The position numbers and the translations under genes were made by a program. This document shows, in pieces, positions 1 through 7,610 of a DNA stretch of 26,317 nt (positions are counted from its first letter, which is position 1; the number at the start of each line of letters is the position of its first letter). The stretch spans positions 1-26,317 of the forward strand of contig CAKPYB010000041.1 of NCBI GenBank assembly GCA_934202525.1, in the 5' to 3' direction. Origin of the DNA: an uncultured Prevotella sp. Its GTDB lineage: Bacteria > Bacteroidota > Bacteroidia > Bacteroidales > Bacteroidaceae. The notes under the pieces were generated by a model, which saw only the letters and a program-made list of their open reading frames with translations, had not been told where the DNA came from and made no database searches.

Positions 1-43
1 AGCAGTAACAGCATTAGTTTAATCAGCTGTTACTGCTTTTTTT
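1..43 (+). terminator. Rho-independent terminator of a gene upstream of the window
   Basis: A perfect 12-bp inverted repeat (1-12 AGCAGTAACAGC with 26-37) has a 13-nt loop and is followed by a run of T at 37-43. This is the classic intrinsic terminator form for a plus-strand gene that ends before the window. The same stem could also stop minus-strand transcription from the HU-like gene, but the sequence beyond it is not visible. Confidence 0.75.
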
Positions 44-89
44 GAATTATGCAAGGTATAAACGCGGAGACGCTTACCACTCCTGTTTT

Positions 90-728
90 TTATTCTTTCC
101 TCTTCACCCAAACCTTATGGCTGCCTCTTCCTAGTGAATCTATCGGTGAAGATTTATCACAGGTCAGCTCCTTCAGTTCCATTGAGGCGGCAGTACGGCT
201 CAGGTTGTTGATGGAGGCATAATCGCCTAGGGTTAGGACGCCGTCCTTCTCTATGATTTCCAGGGCTCGGGCGATGCGCTCTTCCTTGGAATACAGCTGC
301 TTACGGATCACCTTTACGCCACCCATATCACGCTCCAGGTCACGATCGGTTTCACGCTTCACCTCCTTGATAAACTCAGGAGACGCCTTGAAGTTGATGT
401 CTTTCACGCCCACCTTGCGATACGTCATCTTATCATCTGGATTCAGAATTTCCCTAGGCTTCTCATCCTCGAAAGCGAGGGAGAGGGAGAAGGTGCCGAA
501 ACCTTCCAGATTCACGTTGTACCCCATGGAGAGCATATCTGTCAGCATATCAACCACATCGGTCAATACAGCCTCCGTGGTACTTTCCGAAATACCGCGA
601 TGGTAATGCAGCATCATCTTGACGAACTCTTTTCGGGATAGAGTCCGGTTGGTCACCATCTTGGGATAAACTCTGCGCTTGCCATCATAGCGCATATCCC
701 CCATTTCCTGCAATTTGTACTTAGCCAT
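90..728 (-). CDS. HU-family DNA-binding protein with C-terminal winged-helix-like extension
   Basis: The 212-residue product carries an HU/IHF-type fold in residues ~25-120: a segment beginning LSRKEFVKMMLHYHR, a helix ending in DMLSMGYNVNLEGFGTF (the conserved 'G..V.l.gfGtF' region of HU proteins), then a charged arm region. Ordinary HU has ~90 residues; this one adds ~90 at the C-terminus (from about ERIARALEIIEKDG to the end) with a helix-strand-helix-wing pattern that looks like a small winged helix. Large HU-related proteins of this sort are common in Bacteroidota and are thought to bind and bend DNA, but the specific role here is unknown. The start has a purine-rich site (AGGAAAGGAAAC) just upstream. 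The gene is divergent from sbcDC and appears to have a ~230-nt leader with unusual repeats. Confidence 0.8.
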   Translation of the reverse strand: MAKYKLQEMGDMRYDGKRRVYPKMVTNRTLSRKEFVKMMLHYHRGISESTTEAVLTDVVDMLTDMLSMGYNVNLEGFGTFSLSLAFEDEKPREILNPDDKMTYRKVGVKDINFKASPEFIKEVKRETDRDLERDMGGVKVIRKQLYSKEERIARALEIIEKDGVLTLGDYASINNLSRTAASMELKELTCDKSSPIDSLGRGSHKVWVKRKE

Positions 729-806
729 ATCAGTTTCCTTTCCTATTTTAGTTTATCAGTAATTCTTATTGCAGCACCCTTTGCATCCTACAGTATTTAT
801 GATCAT

Positions 807-862
807 ACCTAAGAAGAAAAGGCCACAAACCTAGGAAGAAAAGTATTTAATCCTAGGAGAAA
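807..862. repeat. Three ~22-bp-spaced direct repeats upstream of the HU-like gene
   Basis: Copies of ACCTAGGAAGAAAA-like sequence start at 807 (ACCTAAGAAGAAAA), 829 (ACCTAGGAAGAAAA) and 851 (TCCTAGGAGAAA). The spacing of 22 bp is close to two DNA helical turns. They lie between the HU-like start codon and the paired hairpins, inside the transcript predicted from the minus-strand promoter at 964-995. Possible regulator or self-binding sites, or an RNA repeat; function not known. Confidence 0.6.
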
Positions 863-956
863 TCTCCGTTCGTAGACATTGAACCGACATTCAAAGTCTT
901 TGAACGGCGGTTCATAAACACTGAACGGACATTCAATGTTTATGAACGAAGATTTC
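858..956 (-). promoter_or_regulatory. Structured leader: two tandem homologous hairpins
   Basis: Hairpin one pairs 910-925 with 932-947 (15 of 16 pairs, loop CGGACA). Hairpin two pairs 868-883 with 890-905 (14 of 16 including one G-T, loop CCGACA). The outer arms 858-883 and 932-956 also match each other as an inverted repeat with about three mismatches, so the region can fold either as two adjacent hairpins or as one long one. The predicted start of the HU transcript falls at about 957, so the RNA would begin with this structure. Structures are read from sequence; function is unknown. Confidence 0.6.
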
Positions 957-963
957 TACCATG

Positions 964-995
964 CAAAGATACAACTTTATCAGATATAAAACAAG
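964..995 (-). promoter_or_regulatory. Predicted promoter of the HU-like gene
   Basis: On the minus strand TATCTTTG (964-971) matches the Bacteroidota -7 consensus TAnnTTTG, and CTTG (992-995) lies 20 nt upstream at the -33 position. Transcription would start near 957 and reach the start codon at 728 after ~228 nt. Confidence 0.6.
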
Positions 996-1054
996 ACTTT
1001 TCCTGAATATCTTTACTTTTCCGGCCATAATTCTTCGTTTTTTGAGCTTATTTC

Positions 1055-1086
1055 TTTGCGTATCCCAAATAATTGTGTTAACTTTG
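1055..1086 (+). promoter_or_regulatory. Predicted promoter of sbcDC
   Basis: TTTG (1055-1058), 20 nt, then TAACTTTG (1079-1086) is an exact match to the Bacteroidota promoter pattern. The start would be near 1093, leaving a leader of ~70 nt before the sbcD start at 1161. This argues against the in-frame TTG at 1056 as the translation start. Confidence 0.7.
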
Positions 1087-1160
1087 TAGTCAGATTGCAA
1101 GCCAAAGACCAAAGGATTGCAAGCCAAAGACAAAGAAAAAGACTAAGATTAGACATTCTT

Positions 1161-2474
1161 ATGAGTATGAAGATATTAGCAACCAGCGACTGGCATCTGG
1201 GTAACCTGTTTCACGGCAACGACCGGCTGCCGGAACACAAGCATTTCCTGAAATGGCTCCTGGAGCAGATAGCTGGACAAAAGCCCGATGCTCTCCTCAT
1301 CGCAGGAGACATCTTTGATAACGGAAATCCATCGGCAGCGGCACAGACCGTTTATTACGAGTTCCTTGCCGATGCAACCCAACTGTGCCCGAACATGCAG
1401 GTCATCATTACCGCCGGCAACCACGATTCCGCCAGCCGACTTGAGGCTCCCCGTCCGCTCCTCACCCGATACCACGTGGAAATAAGAGGAAACATAAGGA
1501 AAATCTGGCAGCAGGGAGAAAGCGGGGACGAGGATAAAACCGGCGGACATTGGATCTATTCCTTCGATGACCTCATCATCCCCGTAACCAACGAGGCAGG
1601 AGAAGAAGTCATCATCCTCGCCGTACCTTTCCTAAGAAGCGATGTGGTACAGAACGCCAGCTACTCGCAGGGAGTCAACGACTTTCTGAGAGAACTGACG
1701 GCTGAGGCTCGAAAGAAATACCCGGGCAGGAAGTGCATCATGATGGCACACATGTACGCCAAGGGTTCGGATATCGCCAAGAAGGATGCGAGCGAGAAAA
1801 TTATTATCGGCGGACAGGAGGAAGTGGACCTGGAAGGATGGAACGACCATCCCGACTATATGACTTGCGGACACATCCACAAACGGCAACATATCTGGAA
1901 TACCGACTGGGCAAGATATACGGGAAGTATCCTCCCGATGTCGTTTGCCGAGAAAGACTACACCCACGGCATCGACCTCATCACCATTGATCACGGAGAA
2001 GAGGATGAAGGAAAGGAAACCGGCAAGAGCAAGGAATGGAAAGTAGATTTCCTGGAATACAAGCCTCAGCACGCCCTTCGCATCCTGCCCGAAGATGAGG
2101 AAGAACTGACCTTCAAGAAATGGCAGAAGCTCATCAATTCTGAACTCTCGGAGAGAACTGACGGCGAACTGAGCGACCACTTCGACTACGTGATGCTGAA
2201 GGTGAAACAGGAGAAACTGACCAGCGATGACATCAAGGAACTGGAGAAACTCGTCAACGAAAAGGATGCCGTGCTCTGCAAAATCCAGCGCATCATCCCG
2301 CAACTGGACCTCTCCACCATCCAGGGTTCCCAGCACATCACCAGCATCGAAGACATCATCAACCGTCCTCCACTCGACACGCTGAAGGAAGCCTTCGCCA
2401 TCAGACACAACGCTCCGATGAACGAAAGACAGGAGAAAATGTTATCCGATTTATTAACGACATCATCATTATGA
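1161..2474 (+). CDS. sbcD: Exonuclease subunit SbcD (MRE11-like)
   Basis: A 438-residue metallophosphoesterase, the nuclease subunit of the SbcCD complex, which processes hairpins, palindromes and protein-blocked DNA ends with two Mn ions. All metal-binding motifs are visible: SDWHLG (D10, H12), GDIFD (around D50), GNHDS (N87, H88), AHMY, and CGHIHKRQ (H238, H240). The C-terminal ~130 residues form the usual capping and SbcC-binding part. The start at 1161 gives MSMKILATSDWHLG; the ATG at 1167 is an equally good alternative. The stop overlaps the sbcC start by 4 nt (ATGA), indicating translational coupling. Length is normal for the family. Confidence 0.95.
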   Translation: MSMKILATSDWHLGNLFHGNDRLPEHKHFLKWLLEQIAGQKPDALLIAGDIFDNGNPSAAAQTVYYEFLADATQLCPNMQVIITAGNHDSASRLEAPRPLLTRYHVEIRGNIRKIWQQGESGDEDKTGGHWIYSFDDLIIPVTNEAGEEVIILAVPFLRSDVVQNASYSQGVNDFLRELTAEARKKYPGRKCIMMAHMYAKGSDIAKKDASEKIIIGGQEEVDLEGWNDHPDYMTCGHIHKRQHIWNTDWARYTGSILPMSFAEKDYTHGIDLITIDHGEEDEGKETGKSKEWKVDFLEYKPQHALRILPEDEEELTFKKWQKLINSELSERTDGELSDHFDYVMLKVKQEKLTSDDIKELEKLVNEKDAVLCKIQRIIPQLDLSTIQGSQHITSIEDIINRPPLDTLKEAFAIRHNAPMNERQEKMLSDLLTTSSL

Positions 2475-5400
2475 AATTCCTACAACTCGAAATACTCAAC
2501 CTCGCTTCGCTTGACAAACAGGGAGGCGAGGTCATCAACTTTGAAGGAGGTGCCTTAGGCGAGAGTACCATCTTCAGCATCGTAGGTCCGACGGGAAGTG
2601 GCAAGTCTACCCTCCTCGACGCCATCTGCCTTGCCCTCTACAACCGCGCCCCTCGCTACCCTCGAAAGAAAGGCGACAAGAACCAGAGCATCGAGATTTT
2701 CGGAGCTGCTGATGCGAGCGAAAACAACCGTCTGGCTCCTACCGACAGCCGAAACATCCTGACCCGTGGCAAGAAAGAGGGCTACAGCAAGCTCACCTTC
2801 CTTGCCAACAACGGCAGCATCTACCGCGCAGAATGGCACGTCAGATTCCAGAGAGTGCGCTACGAGAACGCCAAGACTGCGCTCTATAAAATCACAAGAA
2901 AGGGAGAAGAGATAACAGAGGAAACTACCGACTGGAACGAACTGCCGAACATCATCGGACTCGACTACGACCAGTTTCTCCGTACCGTGCTCATCGCCCA
3001 AGGCTCGTTTGCCAACTTCCTGACGGCAAAGGAAAACGAGCGGTACGAACTCCTGGAAAAGCTCATCGGATGCGAGGAAACTTATACGAACATCGCTACT
3101 GAAATCAAGAAGGCGAAAGACCAGGCGACGGATGCCTACAACCAGATGGCAGCATCGGTGGAAGCCGTTAAACAGAACCTGCTGAACGATGAAGAACTTG
3201 CCCAACTGAAGGAGGAAATCGCCCGGTTGGAAAAGGCAGAGAAGGAACTCGACAGCCAGTTGCAAGCCATCTCGAAAGACTTGCAATGGTTTGAGGAAAA
3301 CGACAAGCAAATCAAGCAAATCGCTATCTACCAGGAGAATATGGAGCAAGCAGCAAATGCCATTAAAGAGATGCAAGCCCTGATTCTCCGACTTCAGTTG
3401 CACGATGAAGTACAGCCTGCTGTCAACCTGCTGCAGGAAGTAGAGCGACAGACGCAGAGCATCCACGAGCAGGAAGAAAACATCCTGAAAGCGGAAGCAA
3501 ACATCAAAAGTCAAGAGTTTGCCATCAGCGAAAGCGAGAAAACTCTCGCCAGGCTGAAGGAAGCAGTAAGCCAGGCACAGGAACAGCTGGAAAAGGCGCT
3601 GCCGGTCATCGCTGAAGCAAGGGCACTGAAAACAAAAATGGAAGCGGCTATGCCGAATCTGAAAGAAAAGAAAGAGGCATTGGAGTTGGCTCAGAAAGAG
3701 AATCAAACTGCCCAGAAAGACGTGGAGGAAAACACCCGAAACATCCAAAAATGGGTAGCAGAAACGGAGAAAGCAAACCTTGCCCTCAAAACGACAAAGG
3801 AAGAGATTGCCAAGCAGAAACAGGTTCTGCACGAAGCGACGCAAGCCGCAGAACAGGCTTGGGAGACGGAAAGAAATAAGACTGCCGGACAGAATATAGA
3901 GGAACTGCAGAACAGCAAGACTGTAGCTGACAGGAAACTACAAGATGTCCAGCAAGCCATCAAGGTTGTGGCTCATCTCGATACTGCCACAACAGAAAAG
4001 CTGAAGAATGAGGAGCGAATCCTGGTCTTGGACAAGAGAAACGCAGAGATAGATGAAGCCCTGGGCAAGTTGACCATCGAGGCGCTGACCCAAGAGACCC
4101 TAACGCTGAGAAATGCCTATACCCTCATGGTGAGCGAGAAATGGGAGATTCATCGTGCCAACCTGACCGAAGGCAAACCTTGTCCGCTCTGTGGCAGCAC
4201 GACCCATCCTTATCATACCGACAACAGACAGTTTGAGGAAGCCACCACAGAACTCTCGCAACTTCTGAAAGTCAAGGAGGATTTGCTGAAACTGCAGCAG
4301 AAACAGGAGAAGGATCTTTCCGGCGAGAGAAAACAGAACGACGGCGAAGTACAGACGCTCCAGAAACAACAGGAAAAGCTCTCGGGAGAAATAGCAACTT
4401 ACGAAGAGGATTGGAAGGCGCTCATCGCCCAGTATCCAAAGATTCCAAAGGCAGAGGCAGAACTGAAATCGCTCTTGCCTATCTATGAAAACAAGGCGAA
4501 AGATGCGAGCAGCAAACTGAGCCTGTTTAACAAGATTCAGAAAGAGATAGAAAGGCTGACCCAACTCAAGGACAAGGCTGTGAAGGATGAAGCTGCGTAT
4601 GAAAGCAAGGCTTCTACTATACAGAACAAAGCCCAAGAAAATACTTCAACCTGCGTCACTAAACTGGCTGAACAGAAAGCACTTACCATCAACCTCATCT
4701 CACAGCAAAAGAGTAAGAAGGAGGCTTACGAGAAAGCCCTTCAGGCATGGAATAGTACCAAGAAGGAAATGGAGGAATGGCAGGAGAAATATAAGCAGAT
4801 TCTGAATGGCGAAGAACCAGATGCGGCAGAACAAAGACTGACAGCAGCAAAGGATGAGGCTACGAAAGCAGCAGATACTCAGAACGAGAACATCAACAAA
4901 CTGAAGGCGGAACTCGCCAACAGTAAAGGTTCGCATCAAACCATGCTGTCACAGAACAAGACGATGAAAGAGAATCTGCAAACGAAGGAAAAGGAACTCG
5001 ACTTTTGGATTGAGGAATATAACAAGCAGCTCGAAGAAAAGAGCATCGAAGGAAAAAACTCCGAAGAGGAAGGCATCGAGGAAAGAAGTATCGAACCAAG
5101 CCTTATCGAACGAAATACCATCCGGGAGATGCTTCACTCTGCTGAAGATTGGAATGCCATCCGACGGGAAAAGGACGAAAAGGAGAAAGCCGTGGCTTCT
5201 ACTACCGCCCTTTACCAGAGCGCAGAAAAGGCACATCAGCAGCACTTGGAGCATCAACCTGCCAAGGACCGAGATGCTCTCTTAGCTATTCAGCAGGAGT
5301 ATCTAGAGAGAAGCCAACGCAACGAACTGATTGCTGCCAAAGCTAGGATGCAGAACCATCAGGAAGCCATAAAGCAGTTGGGTGACAAGGCAGAGGCGCT

Positions 5401-5926
5401 GAAGCTCGTAACACAGGAAAAGGACGACTGGACAGCCATCACGGATGCCATCGGAGCAGACGGCAAGACGCTGCGCAAGATAGCCCAATGCTATACGCTC
5501 AGTTTCCTGATAGCGCACGCCAACCAGGAAATCAGAAAGTTCAACAGCCGTTACGAACTGCAACAGGTAAAGCATTCGCTGGGCATCCGAGTCATCGACC
5601 ACGACCGTGCCGACGATATCCGAGACACCACCTCCCTATCAGGTGGCGAAACCTTCATCGTGAGTCTCGGTCTCGCCCTGGGCTTGTCAGCATTATCCTC
5701 CCGCAACATCTCCTTCGAGAACCTGTTCATCGACGAAGGCTTCGGAACCCTCGACCCTGATACCTTAGCCACCGTCATCGACTCCCTCGCCATGCTGCAA
5801 AGTTCGCAAGGCAAGAAGGTGGGCGTCATCAGTCATACCGACACGATGAGCGAGCGCATCACCACCCAGATCAGGATTATCAAGAATGGCAACTCCGGCA
5901 GCAGCCATATCGAGATCTATCCTTAA
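2471..5926 (+). CDS. sbcC: Exonuclease subunit SbcC (RAD50-like ATPase)
   Basis: The 1151-residue SMC-like ATPase that works with SbcD. Seen in order: N-terminal Walker A GPTGSGKSTLLDA (K45); two long Gln/Glu/Lys-rich coiled-coil arms (about 200-530 and 600-950); a central zinc-hook CPLCGS at residues 571-574 that joins two molecules; a C-terminal ABC signature LSGGE (1056-1060); and Walker B LFIDEGFGTLD (D1088, E1089), with the glutamate needed for ATP hydrolysis. Length is typical of the family. The gene is coupled to sbcD by a 4-nt overlap. A Ser/Glu-rich stretch near residues 860-880 (KSIEGKNSEEEGIEERSIE) is a local low-complexity insertion in the second coiled coil. Confidence 0.96.
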   Translation: MKFLQLEILNLASLDKQGGEVINFEGGALGESTIFSIVGPTGSGKSTLLDAICLALYNRAPRYPRKKGDKNQSIEIFGAADASENNRLAPTDSRNILTRGKKEGYSKLTFLANNGSIYRAEWHVRFQRVRYENAKTALYKITRKGEEITEETTDWNELPNIIGLDYDQFLRTVLIAQGSFANFLTAKENERYELLEKLIGCEETYTNIATEIKKAKDQATDAYNQMAASVEAVKQNLLNDEELAQLKEEIARLEKAEKELDSQLQAISKDLQWFEENDKQIKQIAIYQENMEQAANAIKEMQALILRLQLHDEVQPAVNLLQEVERQTQSIHEQEENILKAEANIKSQEFAISESEKTLARLKEAVSQAQEQLEKALPVIAEARALKTKMEAAMPNLKEKKEALELAQKENQTAQKDVEENTRNIQKWVAETEKANLALKTTKEEIAKQKQVLHEATQAAEQAWETERNKTAGQNIEELQNSKTVADRKLQDVQQAIKVVAHLDTATTEKLKNEERILVLDKRNAEIDEALGKLTIEALTQETLTLRNAYTLMVSEKWEIHRANLTEGKPCPLCGSTTHPYHTDNRQFEEATTELSQLLKVKEDLLKLQQKQEKDLSGERKQNDGEVQTLQKQQEKLSGEIATYEEDWKALIAQYPKIPKAEAELKSLLPIYENKAKDASSKLSLFNKIQKEIERLTQLKDKAVKDEAAYESKASTIQNKAQENTSTCVTKLAEQKALTINLISQQKSKKEAYEKALQAWNSTKKEMEEWQEKYKQILNGEEPDAAEQRLTAAKDEATKAADTQNENINKLKAELANSKGSHQTMLSQNKTMKENLQTKEKELDFWIEEYNKQLEEKSIEGKNSEEEGIEERSIEPSLIERNTIREMLHSAEDWNAIRREKDEKEKAVASTTALYQSAEKAHQQHLEHQPAKDRDALLAIQQEYLERSQRNELIAAKARMQNHQEAIKQLGDKAEALKLVTQEKDDWTAITDAIGADGKTLRKIAQCYTLSFLIAHANQEIRKFNSRYELQQVKHSLGIRVIDHDRADDIRDTTSLSGGETFIVSLGLALGLSALSSRNISFENLFIDEGFGTLDPDTLATVIDSLAMLQSSQGKKVGVISHTDTMSERITTQIRIIKNGNSGSSHIEIYP

Positions 5927-6178
5927 CCCCTCGTAATTATACCTTCATAAAATAGTAATTACACCATTATATATAGGGTATACATACATTATCCATCCGT
6001 GAACAGGGCATCACCATCTATGTGGCTTACCGCTATTTCGCCACACCGAAACGCAAGTTTATCGTCACAAAACAAATATGCGTTCCTACGGATTCATCTA
6101 TCCACAGGAACGCATATTCTTTATGATTATCATACGAGATTATCATTCTTTATACAATTCTATATCATCATACGATAT
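5927..6178. other. Intergenic region between sbcC and panD
   Basis: Contains a 7-bp inverted repeat (5933-5939 GTAATTA with 5956-5962) just after the sbcC stop, then a more GC-rich stretch (about 5988-6074) whose plus-strand frame stays open and reads like protein (EQGITIYVAYRYFATPKRKF) but has no start codon, then the hairpin at 6075-6118. The protein-like stretch may be a gene remnant; I do not recognise the family. Confidence 0.35.
6075..6118. terminator. Hairpin between convergent sbcC and panD, likely bidirectional terminator
   Basis: A perfect 13-bp stem (6075-6087 AATATGCGTTCCT with 6106-6118) encloses an 18-nt loop. TCTTT follows on the plus strand and TTTGTTTTG on the minus strand, so it could end both sbcC and panD transcripts. 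The long loop makes it a less classical terminator. Confidence 0.55.
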
Positions 6179-6523
6179 TTATACCTTATTTCCCTCTTTT
6201 GGGAAAACCACGGTTGGCTTGAAGGTCTTAGCCTCCTCAAAGTCCATCAGGGCATAAGCGATGATGATGACGGTATCGCCCACCTGCACCTTGCGGGCTG
6301 CAGCACCATTCAGGCAGATGCAACCGCTGCCACGCTCACCCTTGATAATATAGGTCTCCAAGCGCTCACCATTGTTGTTATCTACAATCTGAACCTTCTC
6401 GCCTGCTATCAGATTAGCAGCGTCCATCAAGTCCTCGTCGATGGTGATGCTACCCATATAATTCAGGTTAGCCTCAGTTACGGTCACACAATGGAGCTTA
6501 CTCTTCAATACTTCTATCTGCAT
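6179..6523 (-). CDS. panD: Aspartate 1-decarboxylase PanD
   Basis: Makes beta-alanine from L-aspartate for pantothenate and coenzyme A synthesis, in the cytoplasm. The 114-residue proenzyme has the self-cleavage site Gly24-Ser25 (NYMGSITID), which creates the pyruvoyl cofactor on Ser25, and conserved Thr57-Tyr58 ([12 protein letters not shown]), needed for cleavage and catalysis. The [12 protein letters not shown] segment is also typical. Length fits the family (~115-130). It lies 60 bp downstream of panC on the same strand, so the two probably form an operon supplying both pantothenate precursor steps. Confidence 0.95.
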   Translation of the reverse strand: MQIEVLKSKLHCVTVTEANLNYMGSITIDEDLMDAANLIAGEKVQIVDNNNGERLETYIIKGERGSGCICLNGAAARKVQVGDTVIIIAYALMDFEEAKTFKPTVVFPKEGNKV

Positions 6524-6583
6524 TGTTCTGTTATTACTTGATCTGTTACGGATTAAACTTAATAAAGAATATCTAAAGAGGAA

Positions 6584-7435
6584 TTATCCCTTATACTTGA
6601 TATGGTCGATGAGACGGATAGGAGTCTTACCGCAATAAACGGTGATGCAACCTACCACGTATGCACTATCCTCCCATGAAGACACATCCTGCAGGCTGTC
6701 GCCATCCACAATCTGGAAATACTCTACCTCCAGACCCTCTACAGCATTAATGTCGGCAACTACCTTATCATGAGTTTCCTGTACTGTATGAGTCTTGGCA
6801 TACTCCACACTCTCCTTCAGAGCCTTATAGATGTTTGGCGCAATGGCACGCTCATCAGGAGCCAGCAAAGTATTACGGCTGCTCTTAGCCAAACCATCCT
6901 CATCACGGACAATAGGACACTCCACAATCTGCACATCGCTGTTGATGTACTTCACGAGCTGCTTGATGACAGCAATCTGCTGCCAATCCTTCTCACCGAA
7001 ATAAGCACGGGTTGGTCGAACGATATAGAAAAGACGGCTCACCACCTGACATACACCATTGAAATGACCCGGACGCTTGGCACCCTCCATCACGGTAGAA
7101 ACAGGTGGAAACTCGAAGTGGCGGGTATCAGGTGTAGGATACACCTCCTTCACCGATGGTGCAAACACATAGTCAGCACCACAAGCTTCCAAGAGCTTGC
7201 AGTCAGCATCGAGGGTACGAGGATAGCGATCCAAGTCACCCTTATCATTAAACTGTGTAGGATTCAGGAACACAGAAACCACAGTCACGCCATTTTCCTT
7301 CACACTGCGCTTAACAAGAGAGGCGTGACCCTCATGCAGCGCACCCATAGTTGGCACAAGGCCGATTTCCTTTCCCTCCTTACGACACATGAAGAGTTCG
7401 TTCTGGAGGTCAACAATCTTATTGAATACTTTCAT
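6584..7435 (-). CDS. panC: Pantoate--beta-alanine ligase PanC (pantothenate synthetase)
   Basis: Joins pantoate and beta-alanine with ATP to give pantothenate. The [13 protein letters not shown] segment holds the nucleotide-binding HxGH motif, FLNPTQF and GEKDWQQ line the active site, and LAKSSRN is the KMSKS-like loop. The frame is open back to 7480, but the start at 7435 ([11 protein letters not shown], 283 residues) gives the usual ~28 residues before PTMG. A -7-like TTATTTTG at about 7455-7465 would place the 7480 codon upstream of transcription. ATG at 7441 is a second option. It is followed by panD and divergent from the glycogen-synthase-like gene. Confidence 0.93.
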   Translation of the reverse strand: MKVFNKIVDLQNELFMCRKEGKEIGLVPTMGALHEGHASLVKRSVKENGVTVVSVFLNPTQFNDKGDLDRYPRTLDADCKLLEACGADYVFAPSVKEVYPTPDTRHFEFPPVSTVMEGAKRPGHFNGVCQVVSRLFYIVRPTRAYFGEKDWQQIAVIKQLVKYINSDVQIVECPIVRDEDGLAKSSRNTLLAPDERAIAPNIYKALKESVEYAKTHTVQETHDKVVADINAVEGLEVEYFQIVDGDSLQDVSSWEDSAYVVGCITVYCGKTPIRLIDHIKYKG

Positions 7436-7569
7436 CGTCATAATCTGTTTTCGGGTGCAAAATAACAACTTTTTTCTCAAATGAGAAAGAAAAAACCTAA
7501 AAATATGCGAATTATTGCCGAAAATAATGAATTTCGGAGAAAAAATGCCCCTATTTGAAGTTTTTTTTG

Positions 7570-7577
7570 TACCTTTG
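7570..7577 (+). promoter_or_regulatory. Predicted -7 element of the glgA-like operon
   Basis: TACCTTTG matches TAnnTTTG exactly, 33 nt before the start codon. No good TTTG lies 19-21 nt upstream (one at 7554-7557 is too close), so only the -7 element is supported. Confidence 0.55.
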
Positions 7578-7594
7578 CACGTAATTCGTAAGAA

Positions 7595-7610
7595 TAAAAT
7601 TTAAATTTTA
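7595..7610. repeat. 16-bp perfect palindrome touching the glgA-like start codon
   Basis: TAAAATTTAAATTTTA equals its own reverse complement, and its last base is the A of the ATG. There is no Shine-Dalgarno sequence. It may be simple A/T richness, as is usual for Bacteroidota leaders, or a site affecting initiation. Confidence 0.5.

Noticed and set aside
933..1133. 66-codon minus-strand frame starting upstream of the HU promoter
   Set aside because: It runs through the sbcD promoter and the hairpin region, has no ribosome site and no recognisable features.
1056..1160. TTG start extending SbcD by 35 residues
   Set aside because: It would begin inside the predicted promoter (1055-1086), and the SbcD family begins just before the KILATSDWHLG motif.
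2555..3844. Long minus-strand open frame (429 codons) opposite sbcC
   Set aside because: It is antisense to a certain gene with full ATPase motifs; its product is Leu/Phe/Cys-rich with no domain, a by-product of the Lys/Glu/Gln codon bias of the coiled coil.
5999..6541. Plus-strand frame over panD and the sbcC-panD gap
   Set aside because: It covers panD antisense, and PanD has its cleavage site and full length. Only the short protein-like stretch before it, in another frame, was kept as a possible remnant.
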